Assembly (NCBI GenBank): GCA_024403365.1
Contig: JAKSRX010000002.1
Location: 1-49,606 of the forward strand
Reading direction: 5' to 3'
Source of the DNA: Acetatifactor sp.
GTDB taxonomy: Bacteria; Bacillota; Clostridia; Lachnospirales; Lachnospiraceae
Length of the DNA stretch: 49,606 bases
Shown here: positions 42,371-49,606 of the stretch, one piece after another
How the letters are laid out: the number at the start of each line of letters is the position of its first letter
Numbering within the stretch: the stretch's first letter is position 1
Program-made: the position numbers and the translations under genes
The notes under the pieces: model-generated
Told to the model about the DNA's origin: nothing
Database searches by the model: none
Seen by the model: the letters and a program-made list of their open reading frames with translations, nothing else

Positions 42371-42372
42371 AT

Positions 42373-44676
42373 CTACCCCCGAAACAGCAGTCCGTGATTC
42401 TCCATAGAATCATTGGCCAGTACCTGATCACCCTCCGACAGACCCTCCAATATGATAAGAGAATCCCCTCTGTAGTATCGGGTGTCCGCAACCTTCACAT
42501 ACTGCTTCACATATTCGTCCCCCACCTTCAACCATACAAAAGGTGCGAGCTGCACCGCGGCGGTCACGTCGGTGTTGAGCTCCCACATCACTGCTTCCGC
42601 AGGCACTGACACCATATCCGTCAAATGGAAGACCTCATACTCCATGAGATACGGTGCGCCTTCGGAGAGATCCAGAGGCTGTTCTGTACGGAAATAATAA
42701 TATCTGTCCTTGCCCGGATCTTTGCTCTCGGAAAGGAAGGTCTCCTTCTCTCCCGCGTTGACATAGATCTTGGAGCTTCCGGTGGCACCGATGACGCTTC
42801 CCTCTATCACTTCACCGCTTGCCTCGTTGGTAAAAGTAACCGCCGCACCCGGAAGCAAGTCCTCCGAATGCTTGTACCAATAGATATTTTCCGAATGGCC
42901 GGTGATACGATACAGGCGATCCCCGGGATTTACGATACCGCCTTCCAGCGTCTCATCGTAATTCACCACACCGTCTTTTTGTGCGTAAATACTCACCGTA
43001 CCCTTGCCGTCGTTGTTTTTCTTCAGCTTCCGATAGGCCGCCTGGGCTTCCCCGTAGGTCTTTTCATAGGTCAGCGCCTCTTTTCTCTCGGCGCAGTCGA
43101 TCTGATCAACAGAGAGTTCCAGGGATCTCTTAAGATACCCGTACTGGCGCTTGACGGTGGCTACCTCTGCCTCGAACTCTTCCTCCTCCAGGGCTTCCTC
43201 TGTCTCCTGGGCCGCGGAAAGAGCCGCCAGCTCCATATTCATCATTTTGTCATTTTCTTCGATCGCTTCCCGAAGGGCCTTGCGATCTTCTTCGAAGCTC
43301 TTCTGCATCTCGGCATACTGCTTCTCCATATTGGTGAGCTCGTTGGCACTCTGGGTCAGCTTCGCACTGCCCACGACCGTATTGATCTTGCAGATGAGAG
43401 CGCCCTTGTCAACCCTTTCCTGATCCTTCACGGCAAACTCCACGACCTGTCCGCTGTAATCACTGTAACAGTCATAGACCGGTACCTCCGCCTGTGTGAA
43501 AAGCTGGGTCTCATTGGTCACTGACATCGACTTTTTCTCCGCAGCCACCAGTTTTCCGTCTATAGGAGGCGTCACGGTGGAAGTAAAGCAGACCTTCTCC
43601 CCTTGCTTCAGACCGGAACGGATCTCCGTGAACAGGGAATCCTTCAGACCTACTACCACGTCTCTGCGCTCTTTCTTACCGTCCTCCATGACATAGACGA
43701 AATCACCGAAATCATCGGAACGAATGGCTCCGTTGTCCACTCTCAGCACATCCGCCACCATGTGTCGGCTCTGTGCCACGATGACATTGGTTCCCACGGG
43801 AGGCAGCATGCTCGGATCTTCCACGGTAAAACGCATTCTGGGATACTGCCTTCTGTTGTCGATCACTGCCAGTTCTACGGAAGAATAGGTCTTTGCAGTC
43901 ATGGCAACAGGCTTTCCATCCAGATAAACAAAGGACGCGCCGCTGTTTTTATAGGCGGTGTTGTACTCCTCCAGGGTCTGATTCAATTCGATAGACAGCT
44001 CCTGATAATCGGAGACTACCACGATATTTTCCCCGGCTGCCGCATACTTATCACCGTAGAGATCCTTCCTGTAAGTGACATATCCGGCCACATCAGAGCG
44101 CAAAACACCCTCAGATACCAGCTTATTGCAAGCTGCCATCTCCTTATTGAATTCTCTTAACTTGTACTCGTGGAGCATCACATCGAAACGGTGATTCTCC
44201 TCCAATGTCTCGATCTGCTTGGCGATCCGCTCTACCACCTTACCCTGCTTGTTCTCCCAGGCATAGGTAGAGTCGAACTCCATCTGATGATGCATATAAA
44301 TATAATTCTCTTCGTCGATCTCGAAGAGTTTTTTTTCCAGATCTCTCTCTGCGCGGATAGCTGCAAGCTGCTCCTTTGCCGCTTCCACATCGGCATAAGC
44401 CAGCACATCTCCAACTTCCACATAGTCCCCGACTTCCACGGGAACCTCTGACAGCAGTACACCCTTTTCCCAGAAGAAACTGTGCTCTGCGGGCACGATG
44501 CTGCCTTCATAATACATAGCATCTCCCATAGTTCCGTACTCCACGGTTCTGTAGAATTCCTGCACTGCGGTGGGCGCGATCAACTCCGGTACCTCGCGCA
44601 CCTCACTGCCGCAGCCGCTGAAAGAAATAGTAATTCCTAAAAGGATAGCCGTAAGGCCGGTGAATCTTCTTCTCAT
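42373..44676 (-). CDS. Lipoprotein with two tandem membrane-fusion (HlyD/MacA-type) adaptor modules
   Basis: This is a 767-residue lipoprotein with lipid Cys at 22 (FSGC). Module 1 has a lipoyl half-motif (VEVGDYVEVGDVLAYADVE, about 80-98), a coiled coil (about 99-187), the second lipoyl half (SDVAGYVTYRK) and beta-barrel/proximal domains to about 375. Module 2 repeats this: lipoyl half (FAVKDQERVDKGALICKIN, about 414-432), a long Glu-rich coiled coil (about 434-552), lipoyl half (IYAQKDGVVNYDETLEGGIV, about 563-582) and a beta domain to the end. Normal adaptors have one module in about 350-450 residues. Its start overlaps the previous gene by ATGA. Confidence 0.85.
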   Translation of the reverse strand: MRRRFTGLTAILLGITISFSGCGSEVREVPELIAPTAVQEFYRTVEYGTMGDAMYYEGSIVPAEHSFFWEKGVLLSEVPVEVGDYVEVGDVLAYADVEAAKEQLAAIRAERDLEKKLFEIDEENYIYMHHQMEFDSTYAWENKQGKVVERIAKQIETLEENHRFDVMLHEYKLREFNKEMAACNKLVSEGVLRSDVAGYVTYRKDLYGDKYAAAGENIVVVSDYQELSIELNQTLEEYNTAYKNSGASFVYLDGKPVAMTAKTYSSVELAVIDNRRQYPRMRFTVEDPSMLPPVGTNVIVAQSRHMVADVLRVDNGAIRSDDFGDFVYVMEDGKKERRDVVVGLKDSLFTEIRSGLKQGEKVCFTSTVTPPIDGKLVAAEKKSMSVTNETQLFTQAEVPVYDCYSDYSGQVVEFAVKDQERVDKGALICKINTVVGSAKLTQSANELTNMEKQYAEMQKSFEEDRKALREAIEENDKMMNMELAALSAAQETEEALEEEEFEAEVATVKRQYGYLKRSLELSVDQIDCAERKEALTYEKTYGEAQAAYRKLKKNNDGKGTVSIYAQKDGVVNYDETLEGGIVNPGDRLYRITGHSENIYWYKHSEDLLPGAAVTFTNEASGEVIEGSVIGATGSSKIYVNAGEKETFLSESKDPGKDRYYYFRTEQPLDLSEGAPYLMEYEVFHLTDMVSVPAEAVMWELNTDVTAAVQLAPFVWLKVGDEYVKQYVKVADTRYYRGDSLIILEGLSEGDQVLANDSMENHGLLFRG

Positions 44677-45665
44677 CGCATCACCACCTTATCTCCGATG
44701 GACACTCCATCGGCAAGCACTGCCCAGCCATCCAGGGTCTCTTCCGTTACCACCACTTCCTGCACTCTTCGAAAACCATCCTCTTCCAGGATATACACGT
44801 AGGCCTTGTCATGAGCGTATACCACATACTCTTTGGGTACGCAGATCGCCTGATACATTGCGGTCCTCTTGATGCACAGATCGATAAACTCTCTGGGGCA
44901 AAAAACACTGTCCCCGGGAACGAACTGAAAACGATACCGGAAGGTCCCGTCCTCCGCCTGTTCCTTACTTAAGAATCGGAACCGATAGGTCACCAGACCG
45001 GATTCCGCCTCATACAAAACCTCGGGATCGGGGTCGATATCCTCCATACTTTCCGCCGTAAAAGTACCGTCGGCATAGATCATGGTGAACAGCGCCTCTT
45101 TCTTACTGGTGTAGCTGTTCTCCAGAAGCTTTGCTTTTTCCGACACGATACCGTCGCTCTCTGCCAGAACACTGTTGTCTGTGATCCGCTGACGCAGTTC
45201 CCGCACATACATGGAATTCACCTGAATGCTCTGCTCCAGACGACGGATGGTATCCTCCAGAGAAGTGGATCTCTCTATCTCATACAGCTTGCTGTAATGA
45301 TCATACAGCATCTGATCCATTTCAATTTCCTGCTGATATTCCTTGATCATGTCCTCCATATCCTTGGATTCGTAGGTCAGGAGAATATCGCCCTTTTTCA
45401 CGCAGTCTCCCACTTCCACAGCCACACTCTCGATCTTCAGATCATCGCCGGCAGGGTAGACTGTCTTCTTTCTGTAGTTTTCTGACGTCAGAACCAGCTT
45501 CACTTCCGGCTCAATGTCCATGGCCGCAACCTCGTAGGTCACATAGCCGCTTCTCTCGTATCCCTTGGTGAGAAACTGCACCGACTCCTTGGTACCGGCG
45601 TCCCCACAGCCGGATAGAAGGAGGCAAATCATCACCCCGGGAATCCATCTCCCCAATCTCTTCAT
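44673..45665 (-). CDS. HlyD/MacA-type adaptor lipoprotein
   Basis: This is a 330-residue lipoprotein with lipobox LLSGC (Cys 20) and a single adaptor module. The lipoyl half is VEVGDCVKKGDILLTYESKD (about 83-102), the coiled coil spans about 103-165 and the second lipoyl half is LAESDGIVSEKAKLL. A beta-barrel and membrane-proximal domain end in GVSIGDKVVMR. It would link the ABC permease to extracytoplasmic substrates or the cell wall. GGGGGATC precedes the ATG, 19 bases after the acetyltransferase stop. Its stop overlaps the start of the next adaptor. Confidence 0.88.
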   Translation of the reverse strand: MKRLGRWIPGVMICLLLSGCGDAGTKESVQFLTKGYERSGYVTYEVAAMDIEPEVKLVLTSENYRKKTVYPAGDDLKIESVAVEVGDCVKKGDILLTYESKDMEDMIKEYQQEIEMDQMLYDHYSKLYEIERSTSLEDTIRRLEQSIQVNSMYVRELRQRITDNSVLAESDGIVSEKAKLLENSYTSKKEALFTMIYADGTFTAESMEDIDPDPEVLYEAESGLVTYRFRFLSKEQAEDGTFRYRFQFVPGDSVFCPREFIDLCIKRTAMYQAICVPKEYVVYAHDKAYVYILEEDGFRRVQEVVVTEETLDGWAVLADGVSIGDKVVMR

Positions 45666-45684
45666 CTAATGATCCCCCATAAAT

Positions 45685-46242
45685 TTATCGGATGTCCGGA
45701 AAAGCAATCAGTTTCTTCGGTTTCTCAATATCCTGCTCGATCCTCTTCTCCATCCACACCATGTCATACCAGGCGCCAAACTTGTAGCCGCACTTCTCGT
45801 GCTTGCCGATGAGCTTGTACCCGCATTTCTCATGGAAAAATACACTTGCATTGGTCAGGTGCGCATCGTTTTCCCGATCCGTGGTAGCAATGCAGCTGTA
45901 GATAACATGAACATTTTGCTTCTTTAAGATCTTCTCTATCTCCGCATACAGCGCTCTGCCGCGTCCTTGTCCGCGCTCCGCCATATCCAGATAAATGGAT
46001 ACTTCCACGCAATGACTGTAAGCCTCCCTGGGATGGAAACGGCTGGCATAGGCATAGCCTAAGATACGCCCCTCTTCCTCCACTACCAGGTAGGGATACT
46101 GCTGTAAAGTGTTATGTACCCGTCCTCGAAACTCCTCCAAAGAAGGCACATCATATTCAAACGATACTGCTGTTTCTTCCACATAGGGCGCATAGATCTC
46201 CAAAAGTCTCTCAGCGTCTTCCTCTGTCGCTACTCTGATCAT
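45685..46242 (-). CDS. GNAT N-acetyltransferase of the phosphinothricin acetyltransferase type
   Basis: This is a 185-residue enzyme starting MIRVATEEDAERLLEIYAPYVEETAVSFEYDVPS, the typical N-terminus of PAT/YncA-like acetyltransferases. It has acetyl-CoA loop AERGQGRGRALY and the C-terminal KCGYKFGAWYDMVWMEKRI. The family acetylates amino groups of compounds such as phosphinothricin or methionine sulfoximine. AAAGGTGA precedes the ATG at 46242; an ATG at 46266 has none. It is the first gene ahead of the exporter genes, so modification and export may be linked, although this is only inferred from position. Confidence 0.9.
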   Translation of the reverse strand: MIRVATEEDAERLLEIYAPYVEETAVSFEYDVPSLEEFRGRVHNTLQQYPYLVVEEEGRILGYAYASRFHPREAYSHCVEVSIYLDMAERGQGRGRALYAEIEKILKKQNVHVIYSCIATTDRENDAHLTNASVFFHEKCGYKLIGKHEKCGYKFGAWYDMVWMEKRIEQDIEKPKKLIAFPDIR

Positions 46243-46275
46243 AAGTTCACCTTTTTCCGCATTCATCGCTAACGT

Positions 46276-46308
46276 AAAAACAGCAGCCAGCCGAAGCTGC
46301 CTGCTGTT
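46276..46308 (-). terminator. Hairpin terminator between the surface-protein gene and the acetyltransferase
   Basis: AACAGCAGGCAGC and GCTGGCTGCTGTT form a 13-base stem with one mismatch around TTCG, followed by five T. It ends the surface-protein transcript, but it also lies in the predicted leader of the acetyltransferase operon. Confidence 0.85.
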
Positions 46309-46323
46309 CCTCTTAACTTTCTA

Positions 46324-46352
46324 ATCGTAACACAGTTAATTAAAATATGCAA
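46324..46352 (-). promoter_or_regulatory. Candidate promoter overlapping the 3' end of the surface-protein gene
   Basis: TTGCAT (46347-46352) and TACGAT (46324-46329) are 17 bases apart; the stop codon at 46336 lies inside the spacer. Transcription from here would meet the hairpin at 46276-46308 before reaching the acetyltransferase. Confidence 0.45.
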
Positions 46353-49300
46353 GTGCACTATCAGAATACTTCATCATTTCAGTTACTACATCCTTGAGAG
46401 TCTGCTTGCTGCTTCCGTTTACACGGTTGTATGCATAGGTCTCGATGGAGTAATTCACAGTATCACTGATCTCCTTGTCTCCCTCCAGGACGGTGATCTG
46501 CATTACCTTTCTGAACTCAGGTGCGATCAGTCCGGAGTACTTCGCAGAGTATTCATCCCCAGAAGCGTCATAGGAGAACTCGGAATAAGGAATATAAGCT
46601 ACCACATTCTCACCGCTTACGTTCTGATACTTGATACGCAGGCGAACATTTTCCTTCTTCACACTGCTGTCAAAGAGGATGTAGATCTTCAGGTCTACGT
46701 TGTTGCCCAGTACCAGAGTCTTACCATTAAATCTAGCGGTTGCTCCTGCAAGAGCCACGGTTTCGTCGATCTTGCTGAGGGCAGGTGCGGTGGTGGTTCC
46801 CAGAGCCTTCTGCGCGCTTGTCAGGTTTCTGTTAGCCAGGGTGTCTACCTTGATACCGAAGTGTGCCTGGGATGCAGAACAATAGTTAAGCAGATCTACC
46901 AACAGTCTCTTCGTCTTAGCTGCTACAGTAGATTTACCGATCTGGTTGTAGCAGTAGGTCTCGATAGAGTAAACATCGGGAGCGAAGGTATACTTCACGC
47001 CGTTGTACTCTCCCACCAAAGAAGCTCTGATCTCATTCACTGCCTGGTAGGAAGCCACGCCTTCGTATACGAATTTGTGCTCGATACCGTGGCCGTAATC
47101 TCCAAGTTTGGAAGGAAGCACGGTCTTCTCGATGGTCTTCGCACCGGTGTCGTAGACATCCTTCTCAATGCTAAGTGCTACATTGGTAAGGTTAGGGATT
47201 GCACTCTGTGCTACATAGTAGTTGATTGCCAGGTTGTTCTGTACAGACAGAGTGTGGCTCAACTTCTGGTTCAGATACATCGTGATATCCTTTACCACAT
47301 TACCATCGGATACGGTGATCTGGGTTGTCGCGATTGCACAACCGGGAGCAGATACATTCAGAGTATAGGTTCCGGGTGCCACATTGTTGAACGCGTAACT
47401 TGCAGCACTACCTGCCACAACGACCTCATTAAGGCGATTAATTCCATTCTGATCATACAGCTGAATTGTAATATCATCCGATGCTGCACCTGCAGGTGTA
47501 ATAGCACCGCTGATGCTATACTGGGTTACTGCCTCTGTTGCTGTAATCGGGCCAAATGTGATGTGTAATCTTCCGTCAGCACCTACCTGTGTATTAGCCT
47601 GTGCCCAAGAACAGGAAATATCCATCACATAACTTCCATCATCCTTCTTCTCAAATCCATATCCCTCTTTCGGTGTAAGGATGATTTCACAATTATATGA
47701 CTGACCATTTACAGCTTTTGCTGTATTTAATAATTTCAAATTCGTACCAGTCTTAACCCATTTGATTTCTGAAGTCTTAATCGCATCTGAATATTTCGGG
47801 TTTGTACGAATCGTAGCATCATAATCCAGCGTTTCACCTGCAACAGGCTTATCCAGATTCAAAATTTCTACGGATTTGATTGCCTCTGTAACTACAAACG
47901 GTTTACTGTAAATGATACCGTCATTTCCTACCGTAACCTTAATACGATATTCATTTGCATCCGGCCAAACATCGCCTGCATAACCACAGGTAAATTCAAT
48001 AACATCGCCGGCTGCATAGGCCTCTTCTGCAAAATCAGAAAGAAATGTCACGAAGTTACCATTCTCTTTTCTTTCGATAGTCCAGCCCGTTATAGGTACT
48101 GAAATCGAGAAGCAGTTCGTCTCTGCACCCTCATTTTTGTTATAAATACTCTTCGGCTGAAGGGTAAAGGAACCATCGTAAGAAACCGATTTTCTCTGAT
48201 CGCAGTATGTACATCTATAATATGTTTCTCCGCTTGTGGTTTCGGTCGGGTACTCTGTGATACCAAGGAATTCCCAGTTGTGAGGTTGAGTTATATAATC
48301 GCCTCCGCACACGCTACAGTTACTGTAACATTCTTCGTAATAATTACCCTTGGAGTGCCATTTAACATGTACATGACATTTCGGATCTGTTTTGATTCGG
48401 AATGTCTTGCCGTAATAAGGAACACCGTTCATTGTAACTGTAATTCGGCATACTCCTACCATATAAGGCTGTACTTCTATAGAATGATACTTTACGATGT
48501 CATCATGCACATATTTGCTTTTTACTTCTTCTGTTAAATCAAGACTACCGGAAGCACGTACGAATACTCCATTACTGCTTGTTGAATCCCATTCCAGTAC
48601 AGCTTTTTCAATTTCCCCTATGTTTCTAAGGTTAAAAACAATAAGCTTCTGTGTTTCCATGTTGTTACAGGTAATGGTAATATCACCGGACTGGTTGGAA
48701 AAAGGATCATACGTATAAATGGCTTTTACCTGATTGCAATCCGGATTGAGGGTTATTAATTCTTCAGGGCGATATTCCTTGCCATCATATTCCCAGCACT
48801 TAAACAGCTTATTGAAAGGTGGTGTCACATAACGATAGTCTGGCAGTTTATAAGACCTGCTAAGCGGAACTGTTTCGTCAAGTGTTTTTGTAAAACTACC
48901 GCCATTTGCATCATATGTTATATCAAAAGATTTGTCGACAATAATATGCAGCCATACGTATACATCAGGATTCGCAACGGAAGATACCTGATACATAAGC
49001 TGGCTCTGAGTTTCATCCGCTCCAACACGTACATCTAAGGTTCCGTCAGCCCATCTACCGACAGCTGTTGACTCTGAAGTAGGCGGAAGAAGAGGTAAAG
49101 GAGTACATTTAATACCACCATACTCGGTATATGATTCATAAGTTCTTCCTACTTTTATACCATACATTCTATAATCCAGACCTCTACTTTTACCGGGTGC
49201 TACATAAATGTCGAGTACCTTGCCGGTACCAACAGTGCCGACATCAGACGATCCCAAGGTCATTCTGATAATATCATAATAATTTTCGTCCACCCATTTG

Positions 49301-49491
49301 ACTTCAAACTCGTCACTGTATACATCTGTTCCTTGGCCATCAGCATTTTTTATAACCAACCTATACTTTTCAATTTTCCCTGCATTTGCGTATTTGCCTG
49401 ATATAGTGAAAGAAGTCAGTCCATTAGGTTCACTATTAGGTTGATAACTAACACTTACCCAATTATTGTCAATGTAATATTCCTTCTCCAC
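46336..49491 (-). CDS. Large modular surface protein, C-terminal part; true 5' end lies beyond the window
   Basis: This is at least 1051 residues of a predicted surface or secreted protein. About residues 1-360 are beta-rich, Ig-like segments. Residues about 370-435 carry two CxxC pairs (CSVC, CTYC) with nearby His and Trp, a zinc-knuckle-like pattern. Residues about 655-748 match a carboxypeptidase-regulatory-like beta sandwich (YSISGAITPAG...GTYTLNVSAPGC). The last 300 residues form two similar halves, each with YSIETYxYN. No sorting motif or C-terminal membrane helix is present. The GTG at 49491 has no Shine-Dalgarno, and the frame is open to 49551, so it is not the real start; upstream coding lies in another frame. 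Confidence 0.8.
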   Translation of the reverse strand: MEKEYYIDNNWVSVSYQPNSEPNGLTSFTISGKYANAGKIEKYRLVIKNADGQGTDVYSDEFEVKWVDENYYDIIRMTLGSSDVGTVGTGKVLDIYVAPGKSRGLDYRMYGIKVGRTYESYTEYGGIKCTPLPLLPPTSESTAVGRWADGTLDVRVGADETQSQLMYQVSSVANPDVYVWLHIIVDKSFDITYDANGGSFTKTLDETVPLSRSYKLPDYRYVTPPFNKLFKCWEYDGKEYRPEELITLNPDCNQVKAIYTYDPFSNQSGDITITCNNMETQKLIVFNLRNIGEIEKAVLEWDSTSSNGVFVRASGSLDLTEEVKSKYVHDDIVKYHSIEVQPYMVGVCRITVTMNGVPYYGKTFRIKTDPKCHVHVKWHSKGNYYEECYSNCSVCGGDYITQPHNWEFLGITEYPTETTSGETYYRCTYCDQRKSVSYDGSFTLQPKSIYNKNEGAETNCFSISVPITGWTIERKENGNFVTFLSDFAEEAYAAGDVIEFTCGYAGDVWPDANEYRIKVTVGNDGIIYSKPFVVTEAIKSVEILNLDKPVAGETLDYDATIRTNPKYSDAIKTSEIKWVKTGTNLKLLNTAKAVNGQSYNCEIILTPKEGYGFEKKDDGSYVMDISCSWAQANTQVGADGRLHITFGPITATEAVTQYSISGAITPAGAASDDITIQLYDQNGINRLNEVVVAGSAASYAFNNVAPGTYTLNVSAPGCAIATTQITVSDGNVVKDITMYLNQKLSHTLSVQNNLAINYYVAQSAIPNLTNVALSIEKDVYDTGAKTIEKTVLPSKLGDYGHGIEHKFVYEGVASYQAVNEIRASLVGEYNGVKYTFAPDVYSIETYCYNQIGKSTVAAKTKRLLVDLLNYCSASQAHFGIKVDTLANRNLTSAQKALGTTTAPALSKIDETVALAGATARFNGKTLVLGNNVDLKIYILFDSSVKKENVRLRIKYQNVSGENVVAYIPYSEFSYDASGDEYSAKYSGLIAPEFRKVMQITVLEGDKEISDTVNYSIETYAYNRVNGSSKQTLKDVVTEMMKYSDSALAYFN

Positions 49492-49541
49492 ACGCCTAGT
49501 TGATGCAGCGTGGGAAAAAGTAATCGTGTAATCTTCACCGG

Positions 49542-49606
49542 CTAAACAAACTCACCAACAGGTTGTTTTGTAAAAAAATCTGCTCCCCATGTGACATCAA
49601 ACTCAT
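49542..49606 (-). pseudogene. Upstream part of the surface-protein gene in a shifted frame, cut by the window edge
   Basis: From 49604 one frame reads EFDVTWGADFFTKQPVGEFV and then TAG at 49542-49544. The main frame resumes with LAGEDYTITFSHAAS and joins the large surface protein. Adding one T to the TTT run at 49544-49546 makes a continuous GEFVLAGEDYTITF. EFDVTW matches EFEVKW further on in the protein, supporting a single original gene. Confidence 0.6.

Noticed and set aside
45745..45840. Apparent tandem repeat HEKCGYK in the acetyltransferase
   Set aside because: Phosphinothricin-type acetyltransferases normally have two similar motifs here (FHEKxGFK then HExGYKFG), so this is family architecture and not a recent duplication.

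Overview
The window looks like a piece of chromosome from a spore-forming, Gram-positive member of the Clostridia, most likely a Lachnospiraceae-type organism. This rests on three things. It carries the conserved order hup - S4 protein - yabP - yabQ - divIC - spoIIE - tilS - hpt - ftsH. It encodes a lipoteichoic-acid-synthase-like enzyme and lipoproteins with no outer-membrane machinery. It also has families common in that group (DUF3048, DUF3810, DUF6056, DUF6709-like, an FeoB-associated Cys-rich peptide). No insertion sequence, prophage, integrase or CRISPR array was seen. All genes but one (31461-32579) lie on the minus strand, so the text below follows transcription from high to low coordinates.

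Layout from the right edge. (a) 46336-49606 is the C-terminal part of a large modular surface protein. Its 5' end is cut by the window and appears frameshifted near 49544. (b) 38004-46242 is an acetyltransferase plus ABC export operon: GNAT enzyme, HlyD-type lipoprotein, a second lipoprotein holding two adaptor modules in tandem, a double FtsX-type permease, and two different ATPases, one with an AbrB-like tail. (c) 33995-37918 is an iron operon with an FeoA-FeoB fusion behind a promoter with an inverted repeat, followed by an FeoB-associated Cys-rich peptide, a PAP2 phosphatase and an alpha/beta hydrolase. (d) 29605-33894 holds an MFS transporter, the single plus-strand gene and an M3 oligopeptidase. 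(e) 24707-29503 holds a PrsA/SurA-type foldase, a Cof-type HAD phosphatase, the CCA-adding enzyme and a CotS-like kinase. (f) 17664-24543 is the hup-to-ftsH sporulation, division and tRNA-modification cluster. Its spoIIE gene encodes a protein without the membrane domain but has a promoter with a 21-bp spacer and a Spo0A-box-like sequence.

(g) 10971-17338 holds two polytopic membrane proteins (DUF2142- and DUF6056-like), a GH13 glycosidase and a MATE exporter, with a candidate C-rich small RNA just downstream of ftsH. (h) 10675-10908 is a tRNA-Tyr / structured element / tRNA-Leu transcript, followed by a GNAT gene broken by an in-frame TGA. (i) 7743-9993 is an unknown gene plus cstA behind a promoter and palindrome. 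(j) 5107-7509 is a Dabb protein plus LTA-synthase-like operon with a terminator-like hairpin in its leader. (k) 162-4991 holds a PspC peptide, three small zinc-ribbon or membrane proteins in one operon, a DUF3048 lipoprotein and a DUF3810 membrane metallopeptidase. The left edge cuts a tRNA-Phe gene.

The strongest candidates for something not well described are the double-adaptor, dual-ATPase exporter, the membrane-less SpoIIE with a Spo0A-type promoter, the C-rich small RNA candidate and the structured element between the two tRNAs. All calls come from reading the sequence; no database search or folding program was run.
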